From Candidatus Rokuibacteriota bacterium (GTDB lineage: Bacteria > Methylomirabilota > Methylomirabilia > Rokubacteriales > CSP1-6): a DNA stretch of 48,335 bases. Within the stretch, counting starts at the first letter, position 1; every line of letters begins with the position of its first letter. This document shows positions 1-7,499 of this stretch, one piece after another. The position numbers and the translations under genes are program-made. The notes below the pieces were generated by a model that saw only the letters and a program-made list of their open reading frames with translations, was not told where the DNA came from and made no database searches. The stretch spans positions 1 through 48,335 of the forward strand of contig JACPIQ010000136.1 in assembly GCA_016188005.1 (NCBI GenBank), read 5' to 3'.

Positions 1-134
1 CCGAGCCAGCGCGGCGGCTGGCGGTGGGCTTTGACTTGCTCCCGACTCCGTAGTAACTACGCTCCTCGGGCGAGAATCGCGCGTGATTTCAGCCCGTTTC
101 CCGAAGCGCCCACCAGCTCCGGGGTAAACTCACG
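1..134. other. Left-edge non-coding stretch with inverted repeats
   Basis: No convincing gene is visible. The stretch contains a short perfect hairpin, CGTAGTAACTACG (49-61), nested inside a wider inverted repeat GGTGGGC (23-29) / GCCCACC (108-114). It lies just downstream of the minus-strand response regulator gene, so it could form that gene's 3' end or be a dispersed palindromic repeat. There is no T-tract typical of an intrinsic terminator. Confidence 0.3.
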
Positions 135-1478
135 CTAGCCGACGCCGTACTGCTCGATGCGGCGATAGAGGGTGCGCCGGGAGATCCCGAGCGCTCGGGC
201 GGCCTGGTCCTTGTCCCCGCCGTGGTGGCGAAGGACGCGGAGGATCAGATCTCGTTCGGCCGCCGCGAGGGTGGGTAGACCGCCTGTCGCCGCGGGCTCT
301 TCGGACCGGGAGCGCAGGACCGGGAGATCCTCGAGCGTGATCTCTTCCCGGGCGCCGAGGGCATAGGCGCGATGCAGGAGGTTCTCCAGCTCCCTCACGT
401 TGCCGGGGAAGTCATACGCCATGAGGGCCTCCATCGCCTCCGGCGCGACCCCGCTCACCCGCCGGCCCAGCTTCTGGTTGAGCTGGCGGAGGAAATGGGT
501 CACCAGGGGCAAGATGTCGGCCCGACGCTCTCGCAGGGGCGTGACCAGGATGCGCACCACGTTGAGCCGGTAGAAGAGGTCCTGGCGGAGGGCGCCGGCC
601 CGGACGGCCTCCTCCACGTTGCGGTTGGTGGCGGCGATGACGCGCACCTCCACCTTGAAGGTCTTGACGGCGCCGACGGGGCGCACGTCCTTGTCCTGGA
701 GCACGCGCAGGAGCTTGACCTGCAGCGCCGCGGGCAGCTCGGCCACCTCGTCGAGGAAGATCGTGCCGCCGTGGGCGGAGCGGATGAGGCCGAGGGCATC
801 TGCCACCGCCCCCGAGAAGGCGCCGCGCGCGTGACCGAAGAACTCCGACTCCATCAGCTCCGCGGGAATGGCGCCGCAGTTGACCGGGATGAACGGGGCC
901 CGGCTGCGGGGCGACCGGTGGTGGATCGCGGCCGCCACGAGCTCCTTGCCGGTGCCGCTCTCGCCCTCGATCAGCACCGGGGAGTCGCTGCTCGCCACCC
1001 GGTCGATGAGATCCCGGAGCTGCTTCGTGGCGTCCGACACCCCGACCAGCTCCATGGCACCCAGCTGGTCCCCCACCCGGGCGCGCAGCGCATGCACCTC
1101 CTGCCTGAGCAGCCGCCGCTCCGTCAACCCGCCCATGAGGTGGCGGAGCACGTCCAGATTCAAGGGCTTCTCGAGGTAGTCACAGGCCCCCGCCTTCAGG
1201 GCCTGGACGGCCGTCTCCACCGTGGGACGGCCCGTCATCATGACCACGTCGACGTCGAGGTCCCGCTGCTTGATCTCCCGGAGGAGGTCGATCCCGCTCA
1301 TGCCCGGCATCATGATGTCGAGGAGTACCACGTCCACGAGGCTCCGGCCGAGCGCCTCCAGCGCCTCCTCGGCGCTGCCGGCAGTGGAGGCCTCGTACTC
1401 CCACGAGGCGAGGACCTCGGCGAGCAGCTCCCGCAGCACCTTCTCGTCGTCCACCACGAGGACACGCGGTCTGTCCAT
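135..1478 (-). CDS. NtrC-family sigma54-dependent response regulator
   Basis: A 447-residue two-component regulator that would activate RNA polymerase carrying sigma54. Three domains are visible in order. The receiver domain (about 1-120) has the acidic pair D10/D11, phospho-acceptor D54 and K104 in YLEKP. The AAA+ domain (about 145-380) has Walker A GESGTGKE at 172-179, the sigma54-contact loop reading GAFSGA (219-224, consensus GAFTGA) and Walker B with FLDE near 241-244. A Fis-type helix-turn-helix ends the protein (AARALGISRRTLYRR). The length is normal for NtrC/AtoC proteins. The Thr-to-Ser change in the contact loop is conservative. No histidine kinase lies beside it, although one could lie past position 1. 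It has its own promoter and a start only 9 nt after the -10 box, so it is transcribed apart from the genes at 1543-10219 even though it follows them. Its target is unknown. Confidence 0.93.
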   Translation of the reverse strand: MDRPRVLVVDDEKVLRELLAEVLASWEYEASTAGSAEEALEALGRSLVDVVLLDIMMPGMSGIDLLREIKQRDLDVDVVMMTGRPTVETAVQALKAGACDYLEKPLNLDVLRHLMGGLTERRLLRQEVHALRARVGDQLGAMELVGVSDATKQLRDLIDRVASSDSPVLIEGESGTGKELVAAAIHHRSPRSRAPFIPVNCGAIPAELMESEFFGHARGAFSGAVADALGLIRSAHGGTIFLDEVAELPAALQVKLLRVLQDKDVRPVGAVKTFKVEVRVIAATNRNVEEAVRAGALRQDLFYRLNVVRILVTPLRERRADILPLVTHFLRQLNQKLGRRVSGVAPEAMEALMAYDFPGNVRELENLLHRAYALGAREEITLEDLPVLRSRSEEPAATGGLPTLAAAERDLILRVLRHHGGDKDQAARALGISRRTLYRRIEQYGVG

Positions 1479-1487
1479 GCCAGACCC

Positions 1488-1516
1488 AAGTTACCCGAGT
1501 CAGGCCAGGTTGCCAA
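1488..1516 (-). promoter_or_regulatory. Sigma70-like promoter of the NtrC-type gene (leaderless)
   Basis: On the minus strand, TTGGCA (1511-1516) and TAACTT (1488-1493) are separated by 17 nt. The ATG of the regulator begins 9 nt after the -10 box, which leaves no room for a Shine-Dalgarno leader. Confidence 0.55.
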
Positions 1517-1542
1517 CCTCCTCGTCGGCGCCGCTCCTCTCG

Positions 1543-3609
1543 CTACAGCTTCCGCTCCATGACCACGCAGTCGACACCCGGGCCGGCGTAGTCGGGGACC
1601 AGGGGCAGCGTCCCGGACCACGCGGCGCCCTCCTCGCGAAAATGGAAGCCCATCTGACGATGGAAGGCCAGCGACCCCTCGTTGTGAGGCACGGTGATGG
1701 CCACCACCTTGACGCATCCGCGGCTGCGCACCAGGTCGAAGAAGTGCTCGTACAGCGCCCGCCCGATCCCCCGCCCCCTGAAGGCCGGGGCGGTGCCCAC
1801 GAGGTGGACGTACGCCTCCTCGGGCCGCCCCTGGGAGATGAACCCGACCAGGAAGCCGGCCACCTCCCCGGCCTCCTCGCAGACGAAGCAGGTCTGCGGG
1901 AAGTGCTCGAGGTAGAGGGGATGGAGGAGATAGCGGACCTGATCGTTCCACCAGGTGTCCACGACCCTGCAGAGGTGGAGGAAGTCGAGCCGGGTCATGG
2001 GGCGGATCATCCGCTGGACGGGAGCACTCATGAGCTGCCTCCTGACCTCCTCGAGCACCCGTGCGACAGGGCCACGCACCACGAGGGCCGCCCAGGGGTC
2101 GAGACGGGTCTCGGTCCGGTTGAGGATGACGACAGGCATGCCTCGTTCCCGGGTCATCTCGGGGAGGTTCGAAGCCGGCGCCACCTGCAGCGACGTCCCG
2201 AGGACGAGCATGAGGTCCGCGCTCCGGGACCACCAGGCGGCCAGCGCCAGCCGGCTCGCGTCCAGCGCCTCTCCGAAGCTCACGGAGTCCACCTTGAGCG
2301 CTCCCCCGCAGCGGGGGCAGGTGGGGGGCCTTCCGCTTCCTTGCGGGGGCACGGACGCCGACGGCAGGCGCGCCTCGCAACCGAGACACACGGCCGCACG
2401 TGCATTGCCGTGCAGCTCGACCACGCGCTCCGCCGGAAGGCCCGCGGCCTGGTGCAGGCCGTCCACGTTCTGCGTGATGACCCCCAGCAGCTTGCCCTCG
2501 CGCTCGAGCTCGACGAGCATCGCGTGGCCGGCATTGGGCGCCGCCCGCTCCAGCGCGCGGCTGAAGCGCCAGTGGAGCCGCCAGTGAAGGCGCCGCGAGG
2601 AGGCCGACTCCAGGAAGCGAGCATGGGTCAGCGCCTCGGCATTGGCGTCGTACCAGAAGCCGGTCTGGCTCCGATAGTCCGGGAGTCCGGACTCCGTGCT
2701 CATGCCCGCCCCCGACAGCACGACGATGCTCGAGGAGCGGCGGATGAGCCGGACGAGGTCGGCGATCTCTGCCTCGGGCAATGGCCCGGCCGGTGCGACC
2801 GCCTCGATCTCTCCCGGCAGCGTCGCCTCCGAGAGGGGGCGCGGGCGAATCCCCAGGGCGGCCGAGGCCGAGGGGCTCTTCGCCGCGACGAGCAGGCCCA
2901 GCACCAGGACGTGGGCCATGGCGGTGACGGGGTATAGCCCCAGGGGCGCGAGGGCCCAGACAAGGCCCACCCACCCGAGCACACCAAGCCCTGACATCCC
3001 GGCCGCGAGGGCGAGCGTCCGTCCGGTCAGCGGGAAGAACACGCCGGCCGTCCCCAGAGCCACGGGCAGCGCCGTGTAGGCGTAGCCGCCGATCCAGAGC
3101 AAGCCCTCGAGGCCCCCCAGGAGCATGGCGGTGCCGAGTCCGAAGGAGAGCCCCGCGAGGCCGACGCCGAGAGCCGCCCGGGACACGCACCAGAGCCCGA
3201 TGGCGGCCGCCACGGCGCCCGGCAGTGAGGCGAGGACGAAGGACGCGACCATATCCCTGAGCGCCGGGGTCGCCCAGCCCGCCGCCGGTCCTGCGAGCGC
3301 CGGAGGGATGATCGGCGCCAGCTGCCCGACGCCGAGGCGCCCGAACAGGAGTCCCGCGCCCCAGATCACCAGGACGAAGGGAACCCCGAGCACCGGTAGC
3401 TCCCGCCGCGCGAATGGGGGCAGGAGCCGACCGTGGAGCCAGGTCGCCAGGACGGCAGCCGGCAGCACGAGGAGGAAGGCCGGCGAGGAGGGCGGAAAGA
3501 ACGCCGCCCACGCGAGCCCCACCATGGCCGCGTTGTAGCCGAACAGCCCCTGGCCCAGCAGCCCCCGGTTCCAGCCCAGCCCCCGGGCCATGGCCGTGGC
3601 GACCAGCAA
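1543..3609 (-). CDS. Fusion protein: urea-transporter domain + Sir2 deacylase + GNAT acetyltransferase
   Basis: One uninterrupted frame of 688 residues joins three families. Residues 1-245 are hydrophobic and resemble bacterial urea transporters ([11 protein letters not shown] at 21-31). Residues about 280-526 are a sirtuin with [15 protein letters not shown] (300-314), TQNVDGLHQ (379-387), catalytic His400 in ELHG, zinc cysteines 408, 411, 431 and 434, and GTSLQVAP (471-478). It looks closest to class II (SIRT4-like). Residues 527-688 are a GNAT domain with the acetyl-CoA loop RGRGIG near 611-616. The start given is a TTG. However, transporter homology continues upstream in frame (LGGAGQVLYAASP) to a CTG at 3741 that overlaps the decarboxylase stop as CTGA, so the true start may be there. 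A sirtuin and an acetyltransferase carry out opposing protein-acylation reactions; joining both to a membrane channel is, to my knowledge, not described. It is the last gene of the minus-strand cluster. An assembly-caused fusion cannot be excluded. Confidence 0.85.
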   Translation of the reverse strand: MLVATAMARGLGWNRGLLGQGLFGYNAAMVGLAWAAFFPPSSPAFLLVLPAAVLATWLHGRLLPPFARRELPVLGVPFVLVIWGAGLLFGRLGVGQLAPIIPPALAGPAAGWATPALRDMVASFVLASLPGAVAAAIGLWCVSRAALGVGLAGLSFGLGTAMLLGGLEGLLWIGGYAYTALPVALGTAGVFFPLTGRTLALAAGMSGLGVLGWVGLVWALAPLGLYPVTAMAHVLVLGLLVAAKSPSASAALGIRPRPLSEATLPGEIEAVAPAGPLPEAEIADLVRLIRRSSSIVVLSGAGMSTESGLPDYRSQTGFWYDANAEALTHARFLESASSRRLHWRLHWRFSRALERAAPNAGHAMLVELEREGKLLGVITQNVDGLHQAAGLPAERVVELHGNARAAVCLGCEARLPSASVPPQGSGRPPTCPRCGGALKVDSVSFGEALDASRLALAAWWSRSADLMLVLGTSLQVAPASNLPEMTRERGMPVVILNRTETRLDPWAALVVRGPVARVLEEVRRQLMSAPVQRMIRPMTRLDFLHLCRVVDTWWNDQVRYLLHPLYLEHFPQTCFVCEEAGEVAGFLVGFISQGRPEEAYVHLVGTAPAFRGRGIGRALYEHFFDLVRSRGCVKVVAITVPHNEGSLAFHRQMGFHFREEGAAWSGTLPLVPDYAGPGVDCVVMERKL
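2029..2043 (-). promoter_or_regulatory. Perfect internal ribosome binding site before the GNAT domain
   Basis: Inside the fusion gene, AGGAGG (complement of 2038-2043) lies 6 nt before an in-frame ATG (2029-2031) at codon 527, exactly at the sirtuin-GNAT junction. This is an ideal start signal and would give a free 162-residue acetyltransferase as well as the full-length protein. Confidence 0.6.
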
Positions 3610-3737
3610 GCCCAGGAGAGCTCCGAGCGCCGCGGGGGGAGAAAAGAGAGTGAAGGCCAGGAGGAACCACGCCCCCGCCGTCGGGGAGGCGGCATAGAGG
3701 ACCTGGCCGGCCCCGCCGAGTGCCGCGCGGAGGAGGC

Positions 3738-5186
3738 TCAGCGCCGACCCCGGGCGTGCCCGTTCGCGTGGGCGGCGCCGTTGCCGTTGCCGTTCCCGTT
3801 CCGGCTGGCAGCCGCGCGACGCGGCGCGAGATGGACCGGCATCTCGTCCAGACGCACCAGGTCCTCGGTCCGCTCGCCCCTGCGGAGCACATGCGTCTCC
3901 CTCCCGGACACGACGACGACGGGAGGCCGCGGGTAGATGAACTGCATGGAGTTGGACACCGTGTAGGCGCCGGCATTGCGGAAGAGGAGCATGCTGCCCC
4001 GACTCACCGGCGGCAGCGACACATCCCGCCGCAGCACGTCGATCTGCATGCAGAGGGGGCCGACGATGTCCACACGCGCGGAGTCTCCCTCGGCCTCGCG
4101 CCCGGTGACCACGTCGTGCCTGAAGTAGTAGGCCGTGGGCAGGAGGTTCACGCCCCCGTCGACCACGACGAGCGTGCGCCCGTCGGGCGTCTTCTTGACC
4201 GCCACGACGCTCACCAGGAGGGAGACGGCGTCGTCCACGATGGAGCGCCCCGGCTCCAGGATGAGCAGCGGGCGGCGGGGCAGCCGCTTGACTCCGGCCT
4301 TGAGCGGCCCCGCGATGGCCTCGGCGTACTCGGCGTAGCTCGGGGTCGTCATCTCCCCGGGCAGGAGCTGGCTGAGGATGGTGTTCCGCGAGGCGTAGCC
4401 GCCGCCCAGGTCCAGGTACTCGATGTCACCGAGGCGCTGCGCCTCGACGGTCATGGCCAGATCCAGGAGCCCGGTGATGGCGCGCTTGTAGATCTCCACG
4501 TTGGCGAGATAGGTCCCGGCGTGCAGGTGGAAGCCCGCGAGCCGCAGGAGCTTCGAGCCGTGGATCCTGCGGCACACCTCCAGCGCCTGGCCCGACTCCA
4601 TGTTGAAGCCGAACTTGTCCCACGGCGGATCGTTGAGGCGCATGTTCACCCGGATCCCGATCTTGACCGGACGCCTGAGCTGCCGCGAGACCTCCTCGAG
4701 GTCGGCCAGCTCCTCGAGGTTGTCCACGTTGACCCGGACGCCCAGCCGGGTCGCCTCGAGGAGGTGATCGAAGGGCTTGTAAGGGCCGTTGTAGACGATC
4801 TGGGACCCGGGCATGCCCAGCGCCCGGGCACGCTCCAGCTCGAACCCGGAGACCACCTCGGCCCATGCTCCTTCCTGGTGGAGGGTGGCGCAGATCCCGG
4901 ACACGTAGTTGGTCTTGTACGAGTAGGCCACCACCGTCTCGGGATAGCGGGAGCGGAAGGCCGAGAGGAACCCGCGCAGGTTCTTCCGGAGCGTGGCCTC
5001 GGAGACGACGTAGAGCGGGGAGCCGTACTTGCTCTTGAGGCTCTGGGCGCTCACGCCGTCCACCGCCTCACCGACCGCGATGGGAGGGGCGCCCGGACCG
5101 CCGCCGCCCCACTGCTTAGTGAGCGAGCCCAGCTCGCGCCGCATGATCAGAGGCCGCTCGTAGAGTTCCCGCGTGGCTGGTGTCAT
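3738..5186 (-). CDS. Fold-type III PLP-dependent decarboxylase (LysA/ornithine decarboxylase-like)
   Basis: A 482-residue alanine-racemase-fold decarboxylase that would remove the alpha-carboxyl of a basic or diamino acid. Visible signatures are the PLP lysine K91 in YSYKTN, H222 in HLHAGTY, the glycine-rich phosphate loop GGGYA (261-265), EPGRS (311-315) and the C-x3-D motif in GPLCMQID (C379, D383). The barrel and C-terminal sheet are complete. The last about 20 residues are an Asn-Gly/Ala-His-rich tail (NGNGNGNG) not typical of the family. The ATG has AGGAG about 9 nt upstream and overlaps the preceding ATP-grasp gene by 71 nt; a second ATG at codon 15 is possible. The substrate cannot be read from sequence. 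Its place between ATP-grasp genes and the transporter-sirtuin fusion argues against ordinary lysine biosynthesis and for a dedicated amine-forming step. Confidence 0.85.
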   Translation of the reverse strand: MTPATRELYERPLIMRRELGSLTKQWGGGGPGAPPIAVGEAVDGVSAQSLKSKYGSPLYVVSEATLRKNLRGFLSAFRSRYPETVVAYSYKTNYVSGICATLHQEGAWAEVVSGFELERARALGMPGSQIVYNGPYKPFDHLLEATRLGVRVNVDNLEELADLEEVSRQLRRPVKIGIRVNMRLNDPPWDKFGFNMESGQALEVCRRIHGSKLLRLAGFHLHAGTYLANVEIYKRAITGLLDLAMTVEAQRLGDIEYLDLGGGYASRNTILSQLLPGEMTTPSYAEYAEAIAGPLKAGVKRLPRRPLLILEPGRSIVDDAVSLLVSVVAVKKTPDGRTLVVVDGGVNLLPTAYYFRHDVVTGREAEGDSARVDIVGPLCMQIDVLRRDVSLPPVSRGSMLLFRNAGAYTVSNSMQFIYPRPPVVVVSGRETHVLRRGERTEDLVRLDEMPVHLAPRRAAASRNGNGNGNGAAHANGHARGRR

Positions 5187-6225
5187 GGGAGAAGGCTCCT
5201 TCGGTGGCCAGCTGGCCTAGCGTGGTGATCGGCATCGCGACGTCCATCGCCACCCGGGACAGGAACAGGCCGTCCCGGTACGTCGCGGGCAGTACGGGGG
5301 CTGCCCCCAGGCAGAGCCCCACGTACTGGCGGGCCAGCGGCCGCCCGGCAGCGGCGGCCAGGGAGATCCAGGAAGGAAAGCCGGGCGTCACGCCCGTGAA
5401 CCAGAGGGCGCCGGCCTCGTCCCGGATCAGGTGAAGCTCACCGGGGCCGGTCCAGCGCGCGACATCCAGGATGCGGCGGGCGGCAGCCAGGACCGCGGGG
5501 TCCGCGGTGGTCACGGCGGACCAGAGGGCTCCGTTGCTGCCGCGCTGGAGCGGCAACGCCGCGGCCAGCCCCAGCACCCGCCCGTGGCCGCCGCAGAGGA
5601 CGGCGACGCTGATCTCCGTCCCCAGCGTGGGCTCGTGGGCGCGCGTCGCCATGCCCCAGGGGCGCGCCATCGCCTGGACCAGGGCCGGGATCTCGGCGAG
5701 CGTGGCGGCCGAGGCCAGGCGCCCGTCGGTGGTCCGCAGGAGCAGGGGCCACGCGCACGGTCTGAGCGCCAGCTTGCCCAGGCTTGCGGGATCGAGGCCC
5801 GAGCCGCGCGGCAGCCGCACCCCGGCAACCCTCGACACCCCGAGAAAGGGCAAGCCTGCAGCCTGACGGGGCGACGGGAGCAGGTGGCGGACGCCGGCCC
5901 GGGCGAGGGCCTCGCGGCGAGGCGCCAGCGCCACCACGTCTCCGGGCGAGCCCGGCAGCAGGACGAAGCGCCGACCCCGGGCCAGCTCGCTGACCGCCGC
6001 GACGAAGGCCTCCGGCTCGCGGCGGGGGGAGGGTACCACGACCACCTCGTCGGCAGCGGGGACGGCCTGGAGGCCGTCCGAGAACGCGCTCTCCGCCAGC
6101 GCGACCACGCGAAGGCCGGCGGCGCCGGGCCCCCTCTTGAGCGACTGGGCCGCGGCCAGCCCGGCGCTGGGCTCGTCCGCCCCGGTGATGCCAGTGATCG
6201 CCACCCAGGTCGGCTTCGCGGTCAT
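5116..6225 (-). CDS. Degenerate ATP-grasp-like protein (paralogue of next gene upstream)
   Basis: A 369-residue protein clearly related to the ATP-grasp protein encoded at 6230-7303. The N-termini match (VAITGITGADEP versus VAITGLAASDNP) and the C-terminal block WTGPGELHLIRDEAG matches WVGPAELEMIRDPAS. The catalytic signature EINPR of the paralogue is replaced here by GVTPG (278-282), and the ATP-binding lysines are missing or changed (LLLRTT where the paralogue has FFLKGS). The metal- and ATP-binding Glu, Asn and Arg are therefore absent. It probably no longer makes acyl-phosphates and may serve as a partner or regulatory subunit of the active paralogue. The start at 6225 is supported by GGGGGAGGTGA five nt upstream. 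It lies 4 nt after the stop of the upstream gene. Confidence 0.8.
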   Translation of the reverse strand: MTAKPTWVAITGITGADEPSAGLAAAQSLKRGPGAAGLRVVALAESAFSDGLQAVPAADEVVVVPSPRREPEAFVAAVSELARGRRFVLLPGSPGDVVALAPRREALARAGVRHLLPSPRQAAGLPFLGVSRVAGVRLPRGSGLDPASLGKLALRPCAWPLLLRTTDGRLASAATLAEIPALVQAMARPWGMATRAHEPTLGTEISVAVLCGGHGRVLGLAAALPLQRGSNGALWSAVTTADPAVLAAARRILDVARWTGPGELHLIRDEAGALWFTGVTPGFPSWISLAAAAGRPLARQYVGLCLGAAPVLPATYRDGLFLSRVAMDVAMPITTLGQLATEGAFSHDTSHAGTLRAASDHAARAGLAH

Positions 6226-6229
6226 GGCC

Positions 6230-7303
6230 TCACCTCCCCCGCAGGACCACATGACGCGAGGATGTCAGCGCCTCCACCCGGTCGAAGGGATGGAAGGCAT
6301 CCTCCACCGACCGGACGAAGAGCTGGCCCGGGCGGACCTCGCGGAAGGGGCGGACCTCTCTCCCCATGGCCAGCTGCACCGCCGCCCATGGCAGGTTCTG
6401 TCCCGCCGCCGCGGTGAGATAGGTCCAGGCGGGGAAGCGAGGATTGATCTCGATGAGGTAGAACCGGTTCGAGGCGGGATCCCGGATCATCTCCAGCTCG
6501 GCAGGACCCACCCAGTCGATGGACCGGAGCAGGTGGCCGGCGCGCTCCACGACCTCCGGCAGCCGCACGGTGACCCCGGCCCAGCCCTTGCCCCGGTCCG
6601 TGACTCCCAGCTTCCGCATGGGCACGGCCCCGACCAGCTCGCTCTTCCGGTTGAAGAGCACGGTGACGTTCAGCTCGTCGCCGATCACCCGCTCCTGCGC
6701 CAGGAGCGGGAATCCCCACTGGCCCACCAGCCGCTCGAACTCCGCATGCGCCTGCTCCGCCGTGCTGACGAGCCTGGCGTCGGCGAAGGACCCCTTGAGG
6801 AAGAACGGGAGCGCGAGGTCGCGGAGCGCCGCCGTCATGGCCGTCTGCGACAGGAGCGTGACCGTGCGCGGGGCGGCAAAGCCCGAAGCCTCGGCCAGCG
6901 GCGAGAGCACGGACTTGGCGCGACGGCGGATGGCTGCCGCGTCGGGCACGAGGGTGTGGATGCCGAGCCCCGCCAGCGAGCGGCGCGTCCCGGCGCAGAG
7001 CCCGACGTCGGGGTCCAGCGCAGGGATGAGCACGTCGATGGGCGTTTGCCGCCTGACGTCTGCCAGGGCCTGGACGAAGCTCCGGTCCCCGTAGGCCGGC
7101 GCCGGGATGAGGAAGACCTCGTCGATCAGGTCCGTCGCGTAGAGCCCGGTGAATCGGTGGTCGAACGCCAGCCCGACCAGGGTCTGGCGGGGCCCGCGCG
7201 CCTCCCTGAGGCAGCGGGCCACCGCCACCCCCGGCCCCGGATTGTCCGAGGCCGCGAGCCCCGTGATTGCAACGGTCGGGCTACGATTCGGAGAGGAGTC
7301 CAT
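6230..7303 (-). CDS. ATP-grasp family carboxylate-amine ligase
   Basis: A 357-residue ATP-grasp protein of the carbamoyl-phosphate-synthase-like type. The N-terminal preATP-grasp Rossmann-like domain begins VAITGLAASDN (11-21), followed by LIPALDPDVG, a lysine at 130, a second lysine in FFLKGS (K170), the adenine-contact strand LAQERVIGDELNV (201-213) and the catalytic signature LIEINPRFPAW (284-293). Family members join a carboxylate to an amine or amino acid through an acyl-phosphate. The ATG at 7303 was preferred over an upstream start because the fold begins immediately after it and AGGTG lies about 9 nt upstream. It overlaps the PqqD-like gene by 23 nt. Next to a PqqD-like protein and a decarboxylase, a peptide- or amide-forming role is likely, but the substrates are unknown. 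Confidence 0.88.
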   Translation of the reverse strand: MDSSPNRSPTVAITGLAASDNPGPGVAVARCLREARGPRQTLVGLAFDHRFTGLYATDLIDEVFLIPAPAYGDRSFVQALADVRRQTPIDVLIPALDPDVGLCAGTRRSLAGLGIHTLVPDAAAIRRRAKSVLSPLAEASGFAAPRTVTLLSQTAMTAALRDLALPFFLKGSFADARLVSTAEQAHAEFERLVGQWGFPLLAQERVIGDELNVTVLFNRKSELVGAVPMRKLGVTDRGKGWAGVTVRLPEVVERAGHLLRSIDWVGPAELEMIRDPASNRFYLIEINPRFPAWTYLTAAAGQNLPWAAVQLAMGREVRPFREVRPGQLFVRSVEDAFHPFDRVEALTSSRHVVLRGR

Positions 7304-7499
7304 GGATCCGCACCTGGGAGAGGAAGGCCAGCACGTCGGCGAGGGCCCGGGCTGGCGGGATCCCGTGGGATCTCGCCAGCCGCTGGGCAATGTCCTCGGG
7401 CGCTGTGCCCTGGCGGTAGAGGCGGTGGACGAGGGCGCCCGTGGCGTTCAGGGTGAACACGTCACCGCAGTCCTCCCTGAAGAGAAAGCGCGACTCCAT
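7281..7499 (-). CDS. PqqD-like small peptide-binding protein
   Basis: A 72-residue protein with the PqqD/RRE winged-helix pattern: an N-terminal strand pair, the FTLNATGALVHRL core (15-27), an amphipathic helix with EDIAQRLA, and the closing helix ADVLAFLSQV followed by GLL. PqqD-fold proteins bind a precursor peptide and present it to a modifying enzyme. Here no radical-SAM gene is present and the neighbours are ATP-grasp proteins. The ATG overlaps the stop of the TPR gene by one base (TGATG), so translation is coupled. No precursor-peptide gene is obvious nearby. Confidence 0.8.
   Translation of the reverse strand: MESRFLFREDCGDVFTLNATGALVHRLYRQGTAPEDIAQRLARSHGIPPARALADVLAFLSQVRIHGLLSES

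Noticed and set aside
372-1562. Long plus-strand frames antisense to the response regulator, and similar long frames opposite most genes
   Set aside because: They are His/Arg/Pro-rich, match no family and mirror the GC-rich codon pattern of the true genes. They are shadows typical of 70% GC DNA.
1310-3976. 888-codon minus-strand frame across the regulator, fusion gene and decarboxylase
   Set aside because: It is Arg/Gly/Pro-rich and out of frame with three clear protein families in the same DNA.
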